Shown one piece after another: positions 8,844 through 17,884 of a stretch of 64,000 bases of DNA. Below the pieces are notes generated by a model that was given only the letters and a program-made list of their open reading frames with translations, had not been told where the DNA came from and did not search any database. Made by a program: the position numbers and the translations under genes. Each line of letters begins with the position of its first letter. Positions within the stretch are counted from its first letter, which is position 1. Source of the stretch: Bog-532 sp965277615 (GTDB lineage Bacteria > Actinomycetota > Actinomycetes > Streptosporangiales > Streptosporangiaceae); the NCBI GenBank assembly GCA_965277615.1, contig CBDIDG010000005.1:992001-1056000 (forward strand), in the 5' to 3' direction.

Positions 8844-8898
8844 GCTATGGCGATTCGCGTCCTGCGGCCCTTCAGGAGTTCCTAATTATTGGTCAGGA

Positions 8899-9004
8899 TC
8901 AGTCCAGGAGGGCGCGGATGTCGTCGTCGATGAGGGCGCCGCCGAAGGCGCCGTCGCCATCCAGGACGTCGGTGAACAGTTGGGCCTTCCTGGCCTTGAG
9001 CGCC
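8899..9004 (-). pseudogene. Detached copy of the 3' end of the SNF2 helicase gene
   Basis: These 106 bases match the last 106 bases of the helicase gene (10534-10639) in the same orientation with six mismatches (94% identity). Read on the reverse strand they still encode the helicase C terminus, KAQLFTDVLDGDGAFGG then DDDIRALLD and a stop, with one Thr-to-Ile change. There is no start and no upstream part of the gene. With the intact copy it brackets the DUF2252 gene as a direct repeat. Confidence 0.85.
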
Positions 9005-9126
9005 GCGGGCACAACCGCCCGGCAGAACTACCTGACCGACGGATGTGTGACCGTGGATAGCCGGCGAATCTGACCGAAAGGCCCGGCGCGTTACCCCCCG
9101 GGGATCGGCAGAAGGAGACAGGCCAG

Positions 9127-10545
9127 GTGACCAGCGGGCTGCCGTATGAGCAACACAGGCGCGCTGGGCGGGCGCTCCGTACGAACGTCCGGCGTGCAGA
9201 CCATGGCGTCTGGGATCCGCCCCCGGACCGGCCTGATCCGCTTGACCTGCTGGAAGAGAACAACCGCCTCCGGCTACCCGATCTCGTGCCAGTCCGCTAC
9301 GGCAGGATGCTGACCTCGCCGTTCGCCTTTCTGCGCGGGTCCGCCGTGATTATGGCCGACGACCTCGCCCGAACACCCACCACCGGGCTGCGGGTACAGG
9401 CCTGCGGTGACGCCCACCTAGGCAATTTCGGGGTGTTTGGTACGCCTGAGCGGAACCTGGTCTTTGATGTCAACGACTTCGACGAGACGCTGCCCGGGCC
9501 GTGGGAGTGGGACCTGAAGCGCCTGGCCGTGAGCATCGTCCTGGCCGGCAGCGACCTGCAAATCAAAGGCCCGGAAGCCGGGCAGGTGGTCCAGCGGGCC
9601 GTCCGCGCCTACCGGGAACGGATGGCCGAGCTTGGGACGATGGGGCCGCTGGACGTCTGGTACGACCGCGTGGACGTCGCTGCGGTGCTTGCTATCGCAG
9701 CGCTGGAGCGGGCCAAGGACCTGAAAAAGCAGCTGCGGGTGAGCAAGATCCGCCAGCGCACCAGCCTGCGGGTTCTTCCCAAGCTGACCGAGCAGGTCAA
9801 CGGAACGTTGAAGATCGTCGACGATCCGCCGCTGATCGGTCACCTCGACCCGGAAACGTTCGACGGTGAGGCACTGATCCAGGAATACGCGGAGTCGCTG
9901 CCGGCCGACCGGCGGCCCCTGCTGCAGCGGTACCAGGTCCTCGACACGGCCAGGAAGGTCGTGGGCGTCGGCAGTGTAGGTACCCGCTGCTACGTGAGCC
10001 TGCTCACCGACACCGAGCTGCGTTCGCCAATATTCCTGCAGCTCAAGGAAGCCCAGGAATCCGTCCTCGCGCCCTACGCCGGGAAGTCCGAGTTCGGCCA
10101 TCAAGGAGAGCGTGTCGTGGTGGGCCAGCGGCTGACGCAGGCGGCCAGTGACATGTTCCTGGGGTGGACCAGCAATAGCGACCACGACTATTACGTCCGG
10201 CAGTTCCGGGACATGAAACGTTCGGTCAACCTCGGCGCGATGACACTGAGCAGCTTCTCGATCTACGCCGAGGTGTGCGGCCGGACGCTGGCGCGGGCGC
10301 ACGCCCGGACCGGCAACGCTGCGATGATTTCCGGCTACCTGGGCAGCGGAACCTCTTTCGACCAGGCCATCGCCCGGTTCGCCGGCAGTTACGCCGAGCA
10401 GGTGACGCGCGACTACGACGCGCTTGCCGCCGGGGTCAAGGCCGGCCGTATCCGGGCGATAGAAGAACCGGGGACGCCGCCCGGCCGGGACCCCCAAGGC
10501 AGGACAACCGGGCCGCGTTCAGTACGGTGCTGGTCAATCCAATAG
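9127..10545 (+). CDS. DUF2252 family protein
   Basis: 472 residues from GTG 9127, following an AAGGAG ribosome site by 9 bases. It has the DUF2252 landmarks: RMLTSPFAFLRGSA, CGDAHLGNFGVFG, VFDVNDFDETLPGPWEWDLKRLA and GVGSVGTRCYVSLL. The fold is related to protein-kinase-like phosphotransferases, but no function is established. The last three codons and the TAG stop (10534-10545) lie inside the helicase 3' end, so its normal C terminus has probably been replaced or trimmed after SYAEQVTRDYDALAAGVKAGRIRA. It overlaps the convergent helicase gene by 12 bases and is bracketed by direct repeats, which points to later arrival. Confidence 0.88.
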   Translation: MTSGLPYEQHRRAGRALRTNVRRADHGVWDPPPDRPDPLDLLEENNRLRLPDLVPVRYGRMLTSPFAFLRGSAVIMADDLARTPTTGLRVQACGDAHLGNFGVFGTPERNLVFDVNDFDETLPGPWEWDLKRLAVSIVLAGSDLQIKGPEAGQVVQRAVRAYRERMAELGTMGPLDVWYDRVDVAAVLAIAALERAKDLKKQLRVSKIRQRTSLRVLPKLTEQVNGTLKIVDDPPLIGHLDPETFDGEALIQEYAESLPADRRPLLQRYQVLDTARKVVGVGSVGTRCYVSLLTDTELRSPIFLQLKEAQESVLAPYAGKSEFGHQGERVVVGQRLTQAASDMFLGWTSNSDHDYYVRQFRDMKRSVNLGAMTLSSFSIYAEVCGRTLARAHARTGNAAMISGYLGSGTSFDQAIARFAGSYAEQVTRDYDALAAGVKAGRIRAIEEPGTPPGRDPQGRTTGPRSVRCWSIQ

Positions 10546-10639
10546 GGCGCGGATGTCGTCGTCGGTGAGGGCGCCGCCGAAGGCGCCGTCGCCGTCCAGG
10601 ACGTCGGTGAACAGCTGGGCCTTCCTGGCCTTGAGCGCC
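10534..10639. repeat. Direct repeat copy B (helicase 3' end)
   Basis: The intact member of a 106-bp direct repeat whose other copy is at 8899-9004. The six differences include the Thr/Ile codon. It contains the last 34 codons and stop of the helicase gene and also the final codons and stop of the opposite-strand DUF2252 gene. Confidence 0.9.
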
Positions 10640-13600
10640 ATCACCTTCTCCTCGATGGTGTCCCGGGAGACCAGGCGGTAGACCATGACGTTCCTGGTCT
10701 GGCCGATGCGGTGCGTGCGGTCGACGGCCTGGGCTTCGGTGGCCGGGTTCCACCAGGGGTCCAGCAGGAAGCAGTAGTCGGCCTCGGTCAGGTTGAGCCC
10801 GAACCCGCCCGCCTTGAGGCTGATCAGGAAGACCGGGGCCGCGCCGTCCTTGAACGAGCTGATCACGGCGGCCCGGTCCCGGGTGCTGCCGTCGAGGTAG
10901 CAGTAACCGATGCCGTCAGCGTCCAGCCGCTCGCGGACCTTGCCCAGGAACCCGGTGAACTGGCTGAACACCAGGGCCCGGTGGCCGCCGCCGATCACCT
11001 CAGCCAGGTGCTCCAGCAGCGTGTCGATCTTGGCCGAGGCCAGCCCGTCGTGCTCGTCGTCGACCAGCCCGGCGTGCAGGCTGAGCTGCCGCAGCAGGGT
11101 CAGCGAGCGGAAGATCGCGAAGCGGTTGGTGTTCGGGTCGTCCATCAGGCCCAGGACCTTGTGCCGCTCCCGCTGCAGCCGGGTCTGGTAGACCTTGCGG
11201 TGCTGCGGGTGCAGCTCGACCTCCAGCACCTGCTCCTGCTTGGCCGGCAGGTCGGCCGCGACCTGCTCCTTGACCCGGCGCCGGATCAGCGGCCGGATCC
11301 GGCGCTGCAGCTGGGTCAGCCGCTCCCGGTCGGCCATCCGTTCCACCGGCTTGGCGTAGTACTCGCGGAACCGCTCCGGGCTGGGGAACAGCCCGGGAGC
11401 GGTGATCGACAGCAGCGACCACAGCTCCATGAGGTTGTTCTCCAGCGGCGTGCCGGTGATCGCGATCTTGGTCGGGGCGGCCAGTCGGCGGGCGCACTGG
11501 TACACCTTCGACTGCCGGTTCTTGGCGTACTGGGCCTCGTCCAGCAGCAGGCCCGACCAGGCCAGCCCGTCGTAGGCGTCGAAGTCCGTGCGCAGCAGGG
11601 TGTAGGAGGTGACGACGGCGTCGGCCCCGGCCACCAGCTCGCCGAGGTCCCGGCCGCGGCGGCCCACGGTGGCCGTGATCGGCACCACCCGCAGGCCCGG
11701 GGTGAACCTGGCGGCTTCGGTGACCCAGTTGGGCACGACGCTGGTCGGCGCGACGATCAGGAACGGCCCGCCGTCCGGGTCGCGCTCCCGGGCGTGGCTG
11801 ATCAGGGCCAGGCACTGCAGCGTCTTACCCAGGCCCATGTCGTCGGCCAGGATCCCGCCCAGCCGGTGCTCCCACAGGAACGACAGCCAGCCGTACCCGT
11901 CCTGCTGGTACGGGCGCAGCTCGGCCTGCAGCCCGGCCGGGACCGGCGCATGGTCGGTGGCGTTGGCGGTCAGCAGGCCCTGGACCTGCTGCTGCCAGGA
12001 GGCGGCCTGGTGGGCGACGACGCCGAGCGTGGTCAGCTCGTCCCAGAAACCGGCCTGGAAGCGGCTGATGCGCAGCTGGTCCGGGGGCAGCTCCTGCAGG
12101 GCGCGGGCCTCGTCGATCAGCCGGGCCAGCGCCTGCAGCTCGGGCTGGTCCAGGCCGAACCAGACCCCGTCCGGCAGCAGCAGCTGCGGCTCACCGCGGC
12201 TGAGGGCCAGGAACACCTGGAGGAACGGCACCTTGCGCCCCTCCACGGTGATCGTCACGTCCAGGTCGAACCAGTCGTTGTCCCCGGTCCGCTCGGTGGT
12301 GGAGACCGCGATGCGCAGTGACTCGCCCGCCTCGCGGTAGTCGGCGGGCTCGCCGGTCACCTCGACCACCAGCCCCGGCACCTCCGGCAGCCGGGGCAGC
12401 AGCTCGGTGGTGAACCGCATGGTGGCCATGCCGGTGAGCTGGGTGTGAGGTAGCAGCGTCTCGGCCAGCGGCCGGGCCACGCCGATCGTCCGGCGGGCCA
12501 GCCCGTGCTCGCGCCACGGCAGGCCCGCGGCGGCCAGGCCGTCCAGCACGGCCCGTTCCGCCCCGGCGTCGCGGTACCCCTCGTCCGGGGCGCCGGGGCC
12601 GCCCGGCGGCAAGGGCGCCCGCTGCGCGATGTCCCCGATCCGGTACTGCCACTCCCAGCTCAGGTCGAGGCGGTGGTCGTCGTCGTAACTGGCCTGCAGC
12701 ACCAGCTCCGGGCCGCTGATCGAGGGCAGCGCGATCGAGCCGTCCGAGCAGGTCAGCTCGGCGGCCTGGCGCAGCCGCGGGTAGTACTGCCGCAGGAACC
12801 GCGGCTCGTCGGCCGCGGGCACCCGCAGCGGGGCGCCCTGCAGGGCCATCCGCTGCAGGGCCGGCGGCACCGGCCGGGTCAGCCGGAACAGCCGGAACGG
12901 CCACTGGGCCGGGTCGCCGTCGGTGGCCTGGCCACGGTCCAGGCAGACCACGCCGTGCCCCTCCGCCCCGATGAACAGGGCCGGCGCCCCGGCGTCGCCG
13001 GCGCCGTTACGGACCACCGGGACGATCTGCAGGCCGCCGTCCTCGCCTCGGGTCACGTCCAGGCAGAACCCGGCCTCGCCGTAGCCGGCCGGGCCGTCGT
13101 CCCGGCCCGGGTGAACCAGGCTCAGGCCGGCCACGGCCGCTTCGTCCAGCAGCGGCCACAGCTGGCGGGAACCGATGGCAGAGAACTCCATCCACCGGTC
13201 CTGGCCGTAGCGGTAGCCGTAGCCGCCGAGGTCGTTCGACGCCTGGTAGAGCCCGTACAGCTCGCGCAGCAGCCGCAGGTGCGGCTCGCGGTAACCACGG
13301 CCGAGCCGTAGCGCCTCCAGCCGGGCCCAGCTCAGGTCGCCCGCGACCCAGCCGTTGCGGCCCGGCCGGACCACCCGCGCGGTCAGGCTCAGCGTGGCCT
13401 GGCCGCCCCAGTGCACCTGGCCCGGACCGCCGGCCAGGGCCAGCTCGATGCCGAGCGCGCCGGTGTCCCCGCCGGTGTGGCCCGGCGCCCCGGCCGGGCC
13501 GTCCGCGTCCAGCAGCGAGTCCAGCGACTGGTCCCAGGCCGCGGGCCGCGGTGCCGTCGGCATCGACGCGGGGGCCGGCCCGGGCTCCATCGTCCCGGAC

Positions 13601-13899
13601 GCCAGCGCCGACATGACCAGCGCCACCACGTGCTTGCAGTTGTAGGCGACCGGGCAGCTGCACTCGCCCTCGTTGAACCGGGCCGGCTGCCCCTCGGCCA
13701 GGGTCAGGAACGCGGACGTGTGGTAGACGTTGGCCCCCGTGCCGTGGACCATCCCGCGCAGCGCCGGGCCGTCCGGGTCCCACGACACCCGCAGCACCGC
13801 CTGCTGCCGGGCATACTCCGTCCCCCGCACGTAGCTGCCCCCGCCGATGGCCCGGCGCAGGGTGGCGAGGTCGAAGTCGAGGGTCGTGGCGGGCGCCAT
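10534..13899 (-). CDS. SNF2-family DEAD/DEAH helicase with SWIM zinc finger
   Basis: About 1121 residues from ATG 13899; an in-frame ATG at 13929 is possible. A SWIM finger (CSCPVAYNCKH, about residues 78-89) begins the protein. A bacterial SNF2 N-terminal domain follows, then the ATPase: ADDMGLGKT (Walker A, about 686), LLLDEAQ (DEAQ box, 786) and the C-terminal helicase lobe with SLKAGGFGLNLTEAD, DPWWNPATEAQAVDRTHRIGQ (about 1045-1066). These proteins are RapA/HepA-like DNA translocases that remodel protein-DNA complexes or help repair. It diverges from the DUF445 gene. The upstream open frame beyond the start is antisense to DUF445 and not part of it. Confidence 0.93.
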   Translation of the reverse strand: MAPATTLDFDLATLRRAIGGGSYVRGTEYARQQAVLRVSWDPDGPALRGMVHGTGANVYHTSAFLTLAEGQPARFNEGECSCPVAYNCKHVVALVMSALASGTMEPGPAPASMPTAPRPAAWDQSLDSLLDADGPAGAPGHTGGDTGALGIELALAGGPGQVHWGGQATLSLTARVVRPGRNGWVAGDLSWARLEALRLGRGYREPHLRLLRELYGLYQASNDLGGYGYRYGQDRWMEFSAIGSRQLWPLLDEAAVAGLSLVHPGRDDGPAGYGEAGFCLDVTRGEDGGLQIVPVVRNGAGDAGAPALFIGAEGHGVVCLDRGQATDGDPAQWPFRLFRLTRPVPPALQRMALQGAPLRVPAADEPRFLRQYYPRLRQAAELTCSDGSIALPSISGPELVLQASYDDDHRLDLSWEWQYRIGDIAQRAPLPPGGPGAPDEGYRDAGAERAVLDGLAAAGLPWREHGLARRTIGVARPLAETLLPHTQLTGMATMRFTTELLPRLPEVPGLVVEVTGEPADYREAGESLRIAVSTTERTGDNDWFDLDVTITVEGRKVPFLQVFLALSRGEPQLLLPDGVWFGLDQPELQALARLIDEARALQELPPDQLRISRFQAGFWDELTTLGVVAHQAASWQQQVQGLLTANATDHAPVPAGLQAELRPYQQDGYGWLSFLWEHRLGGILADDMGLGKTLQCLALISHARERDPDGGPFLIVAPTSVVPNWVTEAARFTPGLRVVPITATVGRRGRDLGELVAGADAVVTSYTLLRTDFDAYDGLAWSGLLLDEAQYAKNRQSKVYQCARRLAAPTKIAITGTPLENNLMELWSLLSITAPGLFPSPERFREYYAKPVERMADRERLTQLQRRIRPLIRRRVKEQVAADLPAKQEQVLEVELHPQHRKVYQTRLQRERHKVLGLMDDPNTNRFAIFRSLTLLRQLSLHAGLVDDEHDGLASAKIDTLLEHLAEVIGGGHRALVFSQFTGFLGKVRERLDADGIGYCYLDGSTRDRAAVISSFKDGAAPVFLISLKAGGFGLNLTEADYCFLLDPWWNPATEAQAVDRTHRIGQTRNVMVYRLVSRDTIEEKVMALKARKAQLFTDVLDGDGAFGGALTDDDIRALLD

Positions 13900-13977
13900 A
13901 CCTTGGACGATAGCGGCCGGCACCGTCATTCCGTGGCCCGCGGCGGGACCCGGCCGGACGATCAATATGGTGGGCCG

Positions 13978-15300
13978 GTGGAACCAGCTCCCGCCGCCCC
14001 GGCGACCGCGGCCCCGCCTGCCCCGGCTCCCGCCCCGCCCGCCCCGCCCGCGCCGCCGTCCGAGTCGATCGAGGTGCGCCGGCACCGCCTGACCGTCGCG
14101 CGCCGCCGGGCCACCGCCGTGCTCGGTGCGGTGACGGTGCTGTTCGTGGTGGTGAGCGCGGTCGGCGCCCACGGCACGGCCCTCGGCTACGTACAGGCCG
14201 CGGCCGAGGCGTCGATGGTCGGTGGCCTGGCCGACTGGTTCGCGGTCACGGCCCTGTTCCGCCGTCCCCTCGGCCTGCCCATCCCGCACACCGCGCTCAT
14301 CGTGGAGCGCAAGGACCAGTTCGCCGCCACCCTGGGCCAGTTCGTGCAGGAGAACTTCCTCAACGCCGACGTGCTGGCCGACCGGATCCGGGCCGCGGGC
14401 CTGGTGCCCCGGCTGACCGGCTGGCTGGCCGACGAGGCCAGCGCGGCGCGCTTCGCCGGCCGGGCCGCCGATCTGGTCGTCACGGTGGTGGAGGCGCTGC
14501 GCGACGAGGACGTCCAGCGCGTGCTGACCGCCGAGCTGACCCGCACGGTCGATTCCGTCGAGGCGGCCCCGCTGGCCGGGCGGGTGCTGCGGCTGATCAT
14601 CGCGGGCGAACACCACACCGAGGTGTTCAACGGCTTGCTGTCCGCGGCCGACGGCTACCTGGCCGGCCACTACAGCGAGCTGCGGGAGATGTTCGAGTCC
14701 GAGGCCCCCCGCTGGATCCCCGACCTAGCCTACCGGCGGGTCTTCGACCGGCTGTACCACCGGCTGCGCGACCGGCTCGCGACGATGGCGGCCGACCCCG
14801 ACGACCAGACCCGACGCCAGTTCGAGGCCTGGCTGGCTCGCCTGCCCGAGCGGCTCGAGACCGATCCCGAGCTGCGCGAGCGCGGCGAACGGCTCAAGCG
14901 CGAGGTGCTGGGCAGCACCGCGCTGCGGGACTGGTCGTCCTCGCTGTGGCAGAAGCTCAAGGAAGCGCTGCGGACCCAGGCGGCCGACCCGGAGTCCGAG
15001 CTGCGCCGCCGGATGACCGGCCTGCTGATGGCGGCCGGCCGGCGCATCGACTCCGACCCCGTCCTGGCCGACGGCCTGGAGCGCATGGTCGAGTCGGGCG
15101 CCCGGGCCCTGGCCGACCAGTTCCACGACGAGCTGGCCGGCCTGGTCACCGGGACCATCCAGCGCTGGGACGCCGCCGAGACGTCCAGCCAGCTGGAACT
15201 CCTGCTCGGCCCCGACCTGCAGTTCATCCGCATCAACGGCACCGTGGTCGGCGCTCTGGTTGGCCTGATCCTGCACGCCGTCAGCGTCGCCCTGACCTGA
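13978..15300 (+). CDS. DUF445 family membrane-anchored protein
   Basis: About 440 residues from GTG 13978. After an Ala/Pro-rich tail (residues 1-27), residues 40-65 form a hydrophobic segment. The DUF445 core follows: ASMVGGLADWFAVTALFRRP then PIPHTALIVERKDQF and FVQENFLNADVL. A C-terminal hydrophobic helix (TVVGALVGLILHAVSVAL) ends the protein, giving a hairpin topology with a large helical middle. The family (YheB/YjiN-like) has no defined function. The open frame extends upstream but only antisense to the helicase, so the start near its divergent promoter is preferred. Confidence 0.82.
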   Translation: MEPAPAAPATAAPPAPAPAPPAPPAPPSESIEVRRHRLTVARRRATAVLGAVTVLFVVVSAVGAHGTALGYVQAAAEASMVGGLADWFAVTALFRRPLGLPIPHTALIVERKDQFAATLGQFVQENFLNADVLADRIRAAGLVPRLTGWLADEASAARFAGRAADLVVTVVEALRDEDVQRVLTAELTRTVDSVEAAPLAGRVLRLIIAGEHHTEVFNGLLSAADGYLAGHYSELREMFESEAPRWIPDLAYRRVFDRLYHRLRDRLATMAADPDDQTRRQFEAWLARLPERLETDPELRERGERLKREVLGSTALRDWSSSLWQKLKEALRTQAADPESELRRRMTGLLMAAGRRIDSDPVLADGLERMVESGARALADQFHDELAGLVTGTIQRWDAAETSSQLELLLGPDLQFIRINGTVVGALVGLILHAVSVALT

Positions 15301-15326
15301 TCCCCTGGCCTGATCCCCTGGCCTGC
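15297..15326. repeat. 13-bp tandem repeat spanning the DUF445 stop codon
   Basis: CTGATCCCCTGGC is present twice, followed by a partial third copy. The first copy contains the TGA stop of the DUF445 gene, and the second carries another TGA. Confidence 0.65.
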
Positions 15327-15366
15327 CCCTCGGGCCGGTGGTGCTAGCACGCCCGGCCCGGGCAGG
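15322..15366 (+). terminator. Strong GC-rich hairpin after DUF445
   Basis: Nested arms CCTGCC/GGCAGG (15322-15327, 15361-15366) and GGGCCGG/CCGGCCC (15332-15338, 15353-15359) enclose a 10-bp palindrome GTGCTAGCAC. No T-tract follows. It probably ends transcription before the permease gene. Confidence 0.55.
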
Positions 15367-15422
15367 CTGGCCCCATTCGACCAACCCAGCCGATGGGAGA
15401 CACTGCTCCCAGGGGAGGGGTC

Positions 15423-17831
15423 ATGGGAGCGGTACGGCTGGTCTTCCGCGCCCGGCTGCGCGGCCACTGGCGGGCGTGGCTGGGGCTGGGCCTGCTGGTC
15501 GCGCTGGTCAGCGGGCTGGTCATGGCGGCCGCGGCCGCGGGCCAGCGGACCGGCCAGGCCTTCCCGCGCTACCTGGACCAGCACGGCTACGACGCCATCG
15601 TCTACACCGCGACCCCACGATCCCAGCTCCAGCACCTGCCGGAGGTGGCCGCGGCGACGCCGGTGGCGCTGCCCTTCTACGGGCCACCCTCGTGCAACTG
15701 CCGGTCCCCGATCGACGACGGCGACTTCAGCGTGCGCGAGGTGCCGCCTGCCGAGCTGCCCCGGGTGGCCAAGCTGGTCGCGGGCCGGATGCCGGACCAG
15801 TCCGCGCCGGACGAGGCGCTGGCCTCGTTCACGATGGCCCGGGACAACGGCGTGCGGGTCGGCACCCGGATCCGGATCCCGCTGTATGCGCCCTCGCAGC
15901 AGGCGGCGGCGTTTGCCTCGCTGGCGGGCGCCGCTCCGCCCAAGGCCCGGGGCCCGGTCACCACGCTGACCATCGTGGGCATCGCCGCGGCCGAGCTCGA
16001 GTTTCCCTCCGGGCAGTCCCCCACCTACGACGTCTACACGACCGGCGCGTTCGCCGCCGCCAGCCCGGGCACGCCCGCCCTGCAGACCTATTACATCCGG
16101 CTGCACGGCGGGCCGGCCGCCCTGTCCCGGTTCGAGTCCAGCGCCATCGTGAAGGGCGAGGGGGTCGAGGACCTGGTCCACCCGGCCGCCGCCATCACCA
16201 CCTCTATCCGGCCGCAGGCGGTCGGCTGGTGGATTCTGGCCGCGCTGGCGGCCCTGGCCGGCCTGGCCGTGCTGGCTCAGGCGTCGGCCCGCCAGGCCCT
16301 GGCCGAAGACGCGGACTATCCGGTACTGACCACGCTGGGCCTGCGCCCCCGGGACCTGGCCGCGGTCAGCCTGCTGCGGACCGCGATCATCGCCGGCGCC
16401 GGAGCGGCGGGTGGCGTGGCCGTCGCGGTGGCGCTGTCCCCGATCGCGCCCTTGGGCGAGGCCCGGCTGGCCGAGCCGGCGCCGGGCCTGCTGGCCGACT
16501 GGCCCGTACTGGGCTACGGCGCCCTGGCCACCGTGCTGGCGCTGCTGGCTGTGGGCGCGATCATCGCCTGGCGGGCGGTCCGGCCCCGGGCCGGCCAGGA
16601 CGTGGTGTCCCGCTCGTCGATGGTGGTCCGGGCCGCGATCGCGCTGGGCGCCCCGGCGGCCGCGGTCATCGGCCTGCGGCACGCGCTCACCCGCAGTCCG
16701 GGCGAGCGGGCTCTGCCGGTGGCCGCCGCGCTGACCGGGGCGGTGGCGGCGGTGACGGCGCTGTGCGCCACCGCCGTGTTCGGGGCCAGCCTGACCCACC
16801 TGACCCGGTCGCCAGAGCTGTACGGCGCCCCGTTCCAGGGCTACGTCATGTCGTCGGGGCCGGGCGGCGCCCCGGCCGGCCTGCTGACCGCGCTGACCAA
16901 GGATCCGGCCATCAGCGGGGTCACCGCGGCCACGGATCCCGCGGTGGCGGTGAACGGCGTCAGCGTACGGGCGATCGCCACCACCGCGGTCCGGGGACCC
17001 ACGCTGCTGTCCGCGGTCAAGGGCCGGCTGCCGCGCGATGACCGCGAGATAGCGCTCGGGGTGTCCACGCTGCGCCGGGCCGGCGGGCGCATCGGCTCAT
17101 CGCTGGCGCTCACGGTGACCGGCCCGGGCGGGACCAGCCGGTCCGCCCGCTTCCTGGTCGTCGGCCTGGTGGCGTTCCCGGCCGACTTCAGCACCGGCGG
17201 CCTGGGCACCGGTGCCGCCCTGACCACGGGCGGTTACCTGGGGACGGCCTGCCCGCCCGGGCCGAGCCAGCAGGCCTGCCGGCGCTCGATGCAGCAGTCC
17301 GAGCAGAGCCTCGTGCTGGTCCGGACCGCGGCCGGTCAGGGCACCGCGACCCTGACCCGGCTGGCCCGGCAGTACCCGGGGCAGGTCTACCGGCCCCAGG
17401 TGCCGCAGGCCCTGGTCAACTTCGGTGAGTCGGCCAACTTCCCGTTGATGCTCGGGGTGATCCTGGTGCTGTGCGGGACCGCCGCGCTGGCCTACCAGCT
17501 GGTGGCCAGCGTGGCCCGGCGGCGGCCGGAGAACGCCCTGCTGATGGCGCTGGGCTTCGTCCGGCGGCAGGCCGCAACCGTGGTGTTCTACCAGGCCAGC
17601 ACGGTGGCGGCCATCGGGGTCATCGCCGGGGTGCCGCTGGGCGTGGCCGCCGGGCAGGCCATCTGGCGGGTGTTCGCGCTCAACCTCGGGATGGTGGCGG
17701 TCCCGGTGGTCCCGGCCTGGGAACTGGTCGCGCTGGCCGCCGGGGTGCTGGTCGCGGCCAACGCCCTGGCCATCATCCCGGCCGTCGCCGCCGCCCGCTC
17801 CCGCATCGGCCTGGTCCTGCGGACCGAATGA
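15423..17831 (+). CDS. FtsX-like ABC transporter permease, no partner ATPase nearby
   Basis: 802 residues from ATG 15423, preceded by GGGGAGGGG. An in-frame ATG at 15393 lacks this site. The layout is that of a double FtsX permease: an N-terminal helix (LGLGLLVALVSGLVMAAAAAG), an extracellular domain with a CNC motif near residue 94, membrane helices around 260-400, a second extracellular region, and three C-terminal helices (LMLGVILVLCGTAALAYQLV and later). Such permeases export lipids or peptides, or act mechanically with an ABC ATPase. No ATP-binding gene lies next to it, so its partner must be encoded elsewhere or is lost. Confidence 0.87.
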   Translation: MGAVRLVFRARLRGHWRAWLGLGLLVALVSGLVMAAAAAGQRTGQAFPRYLDQHGYDAIVYTATPRSQLQHLPEVAAATPVALPFYGPPSCNCRSPIDDGDFSVREVPPAELPRVAKLVAGRMPDQSAPDEALASFTMARDNGVRVGTRIRIPLYAPSQQAAAFASLAGAAPPKARGPVTTLTIVGIAAAELEFPSGQSPTYDVYTTGAFAAASPGTPALQTYYIRLHGGPAALSRFESSAIVKGEGVEDLVHPAAAITTSIRPQAVGWWILAALAALAGLAVLAQASARQALAEDADYPVLTTLGLRPRDLAAVSLLRTAIIAGAGAAGGVAVAVALSPIAPLGEARLAEPAPGLLADWPVLGYGALATVLALLAVGAIIAWRAVRPRAGQDVVSRSSMVVRAAIALGAPAAAVIGLRHALTRSPGERALPVAAALTGAVAAVTALCATAVFGASLTHLTRSPELYGAPFQGYVMSSGPGGAPAGLLTALTKDPAISGVTAATDPAVAVNGVSVRAIATTAVRGPTLLSAVKGRLPRDDREIALGVSTLRRAGGRIGSSLALTVTGPGGTSRSARFLVVGLVAFPADFSTGGLGTGAALTTGGYLGTACPPGPSQQACRRSMQQSEQSLVLVRTAAGQGTATLTRLARQYPGQVYRPQVPQALVNFGESANFPLMLGVILVLCGTAALAYQLVASVARRRPENALLMALGFVRRQAATVVFYQASTVAAIGVIAGVPLGVAAGQAIWRVFALNLGMVAVPVVPAWELVALAAGVLVAANALAIIPAVAAARSRIGLVLRTE

Positions 17832-17881
17832 CGCGCTGCCCCCTTTCGCGCTGCCCCTTGCGCGCTGCCCTTGTGCGCTGG
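17832..17881. repeat. Degenerate tandem repeat, GCGCTGCCC x3-4
   Basis: Immediately after the permease stop, GCGCTGCCC followed by a short CT/T run recurs three times, with a fourth diverged copy (GCGCTGGCC). It fills the gap to the convergent kinase gene. Confidence 0.6.
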
Positions 17882-17884
17882 CCG

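Noticed and set aside
8899..10639. Insertion sequence carrying DUF2252
   Set aside because: No transposase, integrase or terminal inverted repeats are present; the repeats are direct and derived from a host gene.
13930..14670. Upstream extension of the helicase frame on the reverse strand
   Set aside because: Antisense to the DUF445 gene; the SWIM-domain start and divergent promoter place the real start near 13899.
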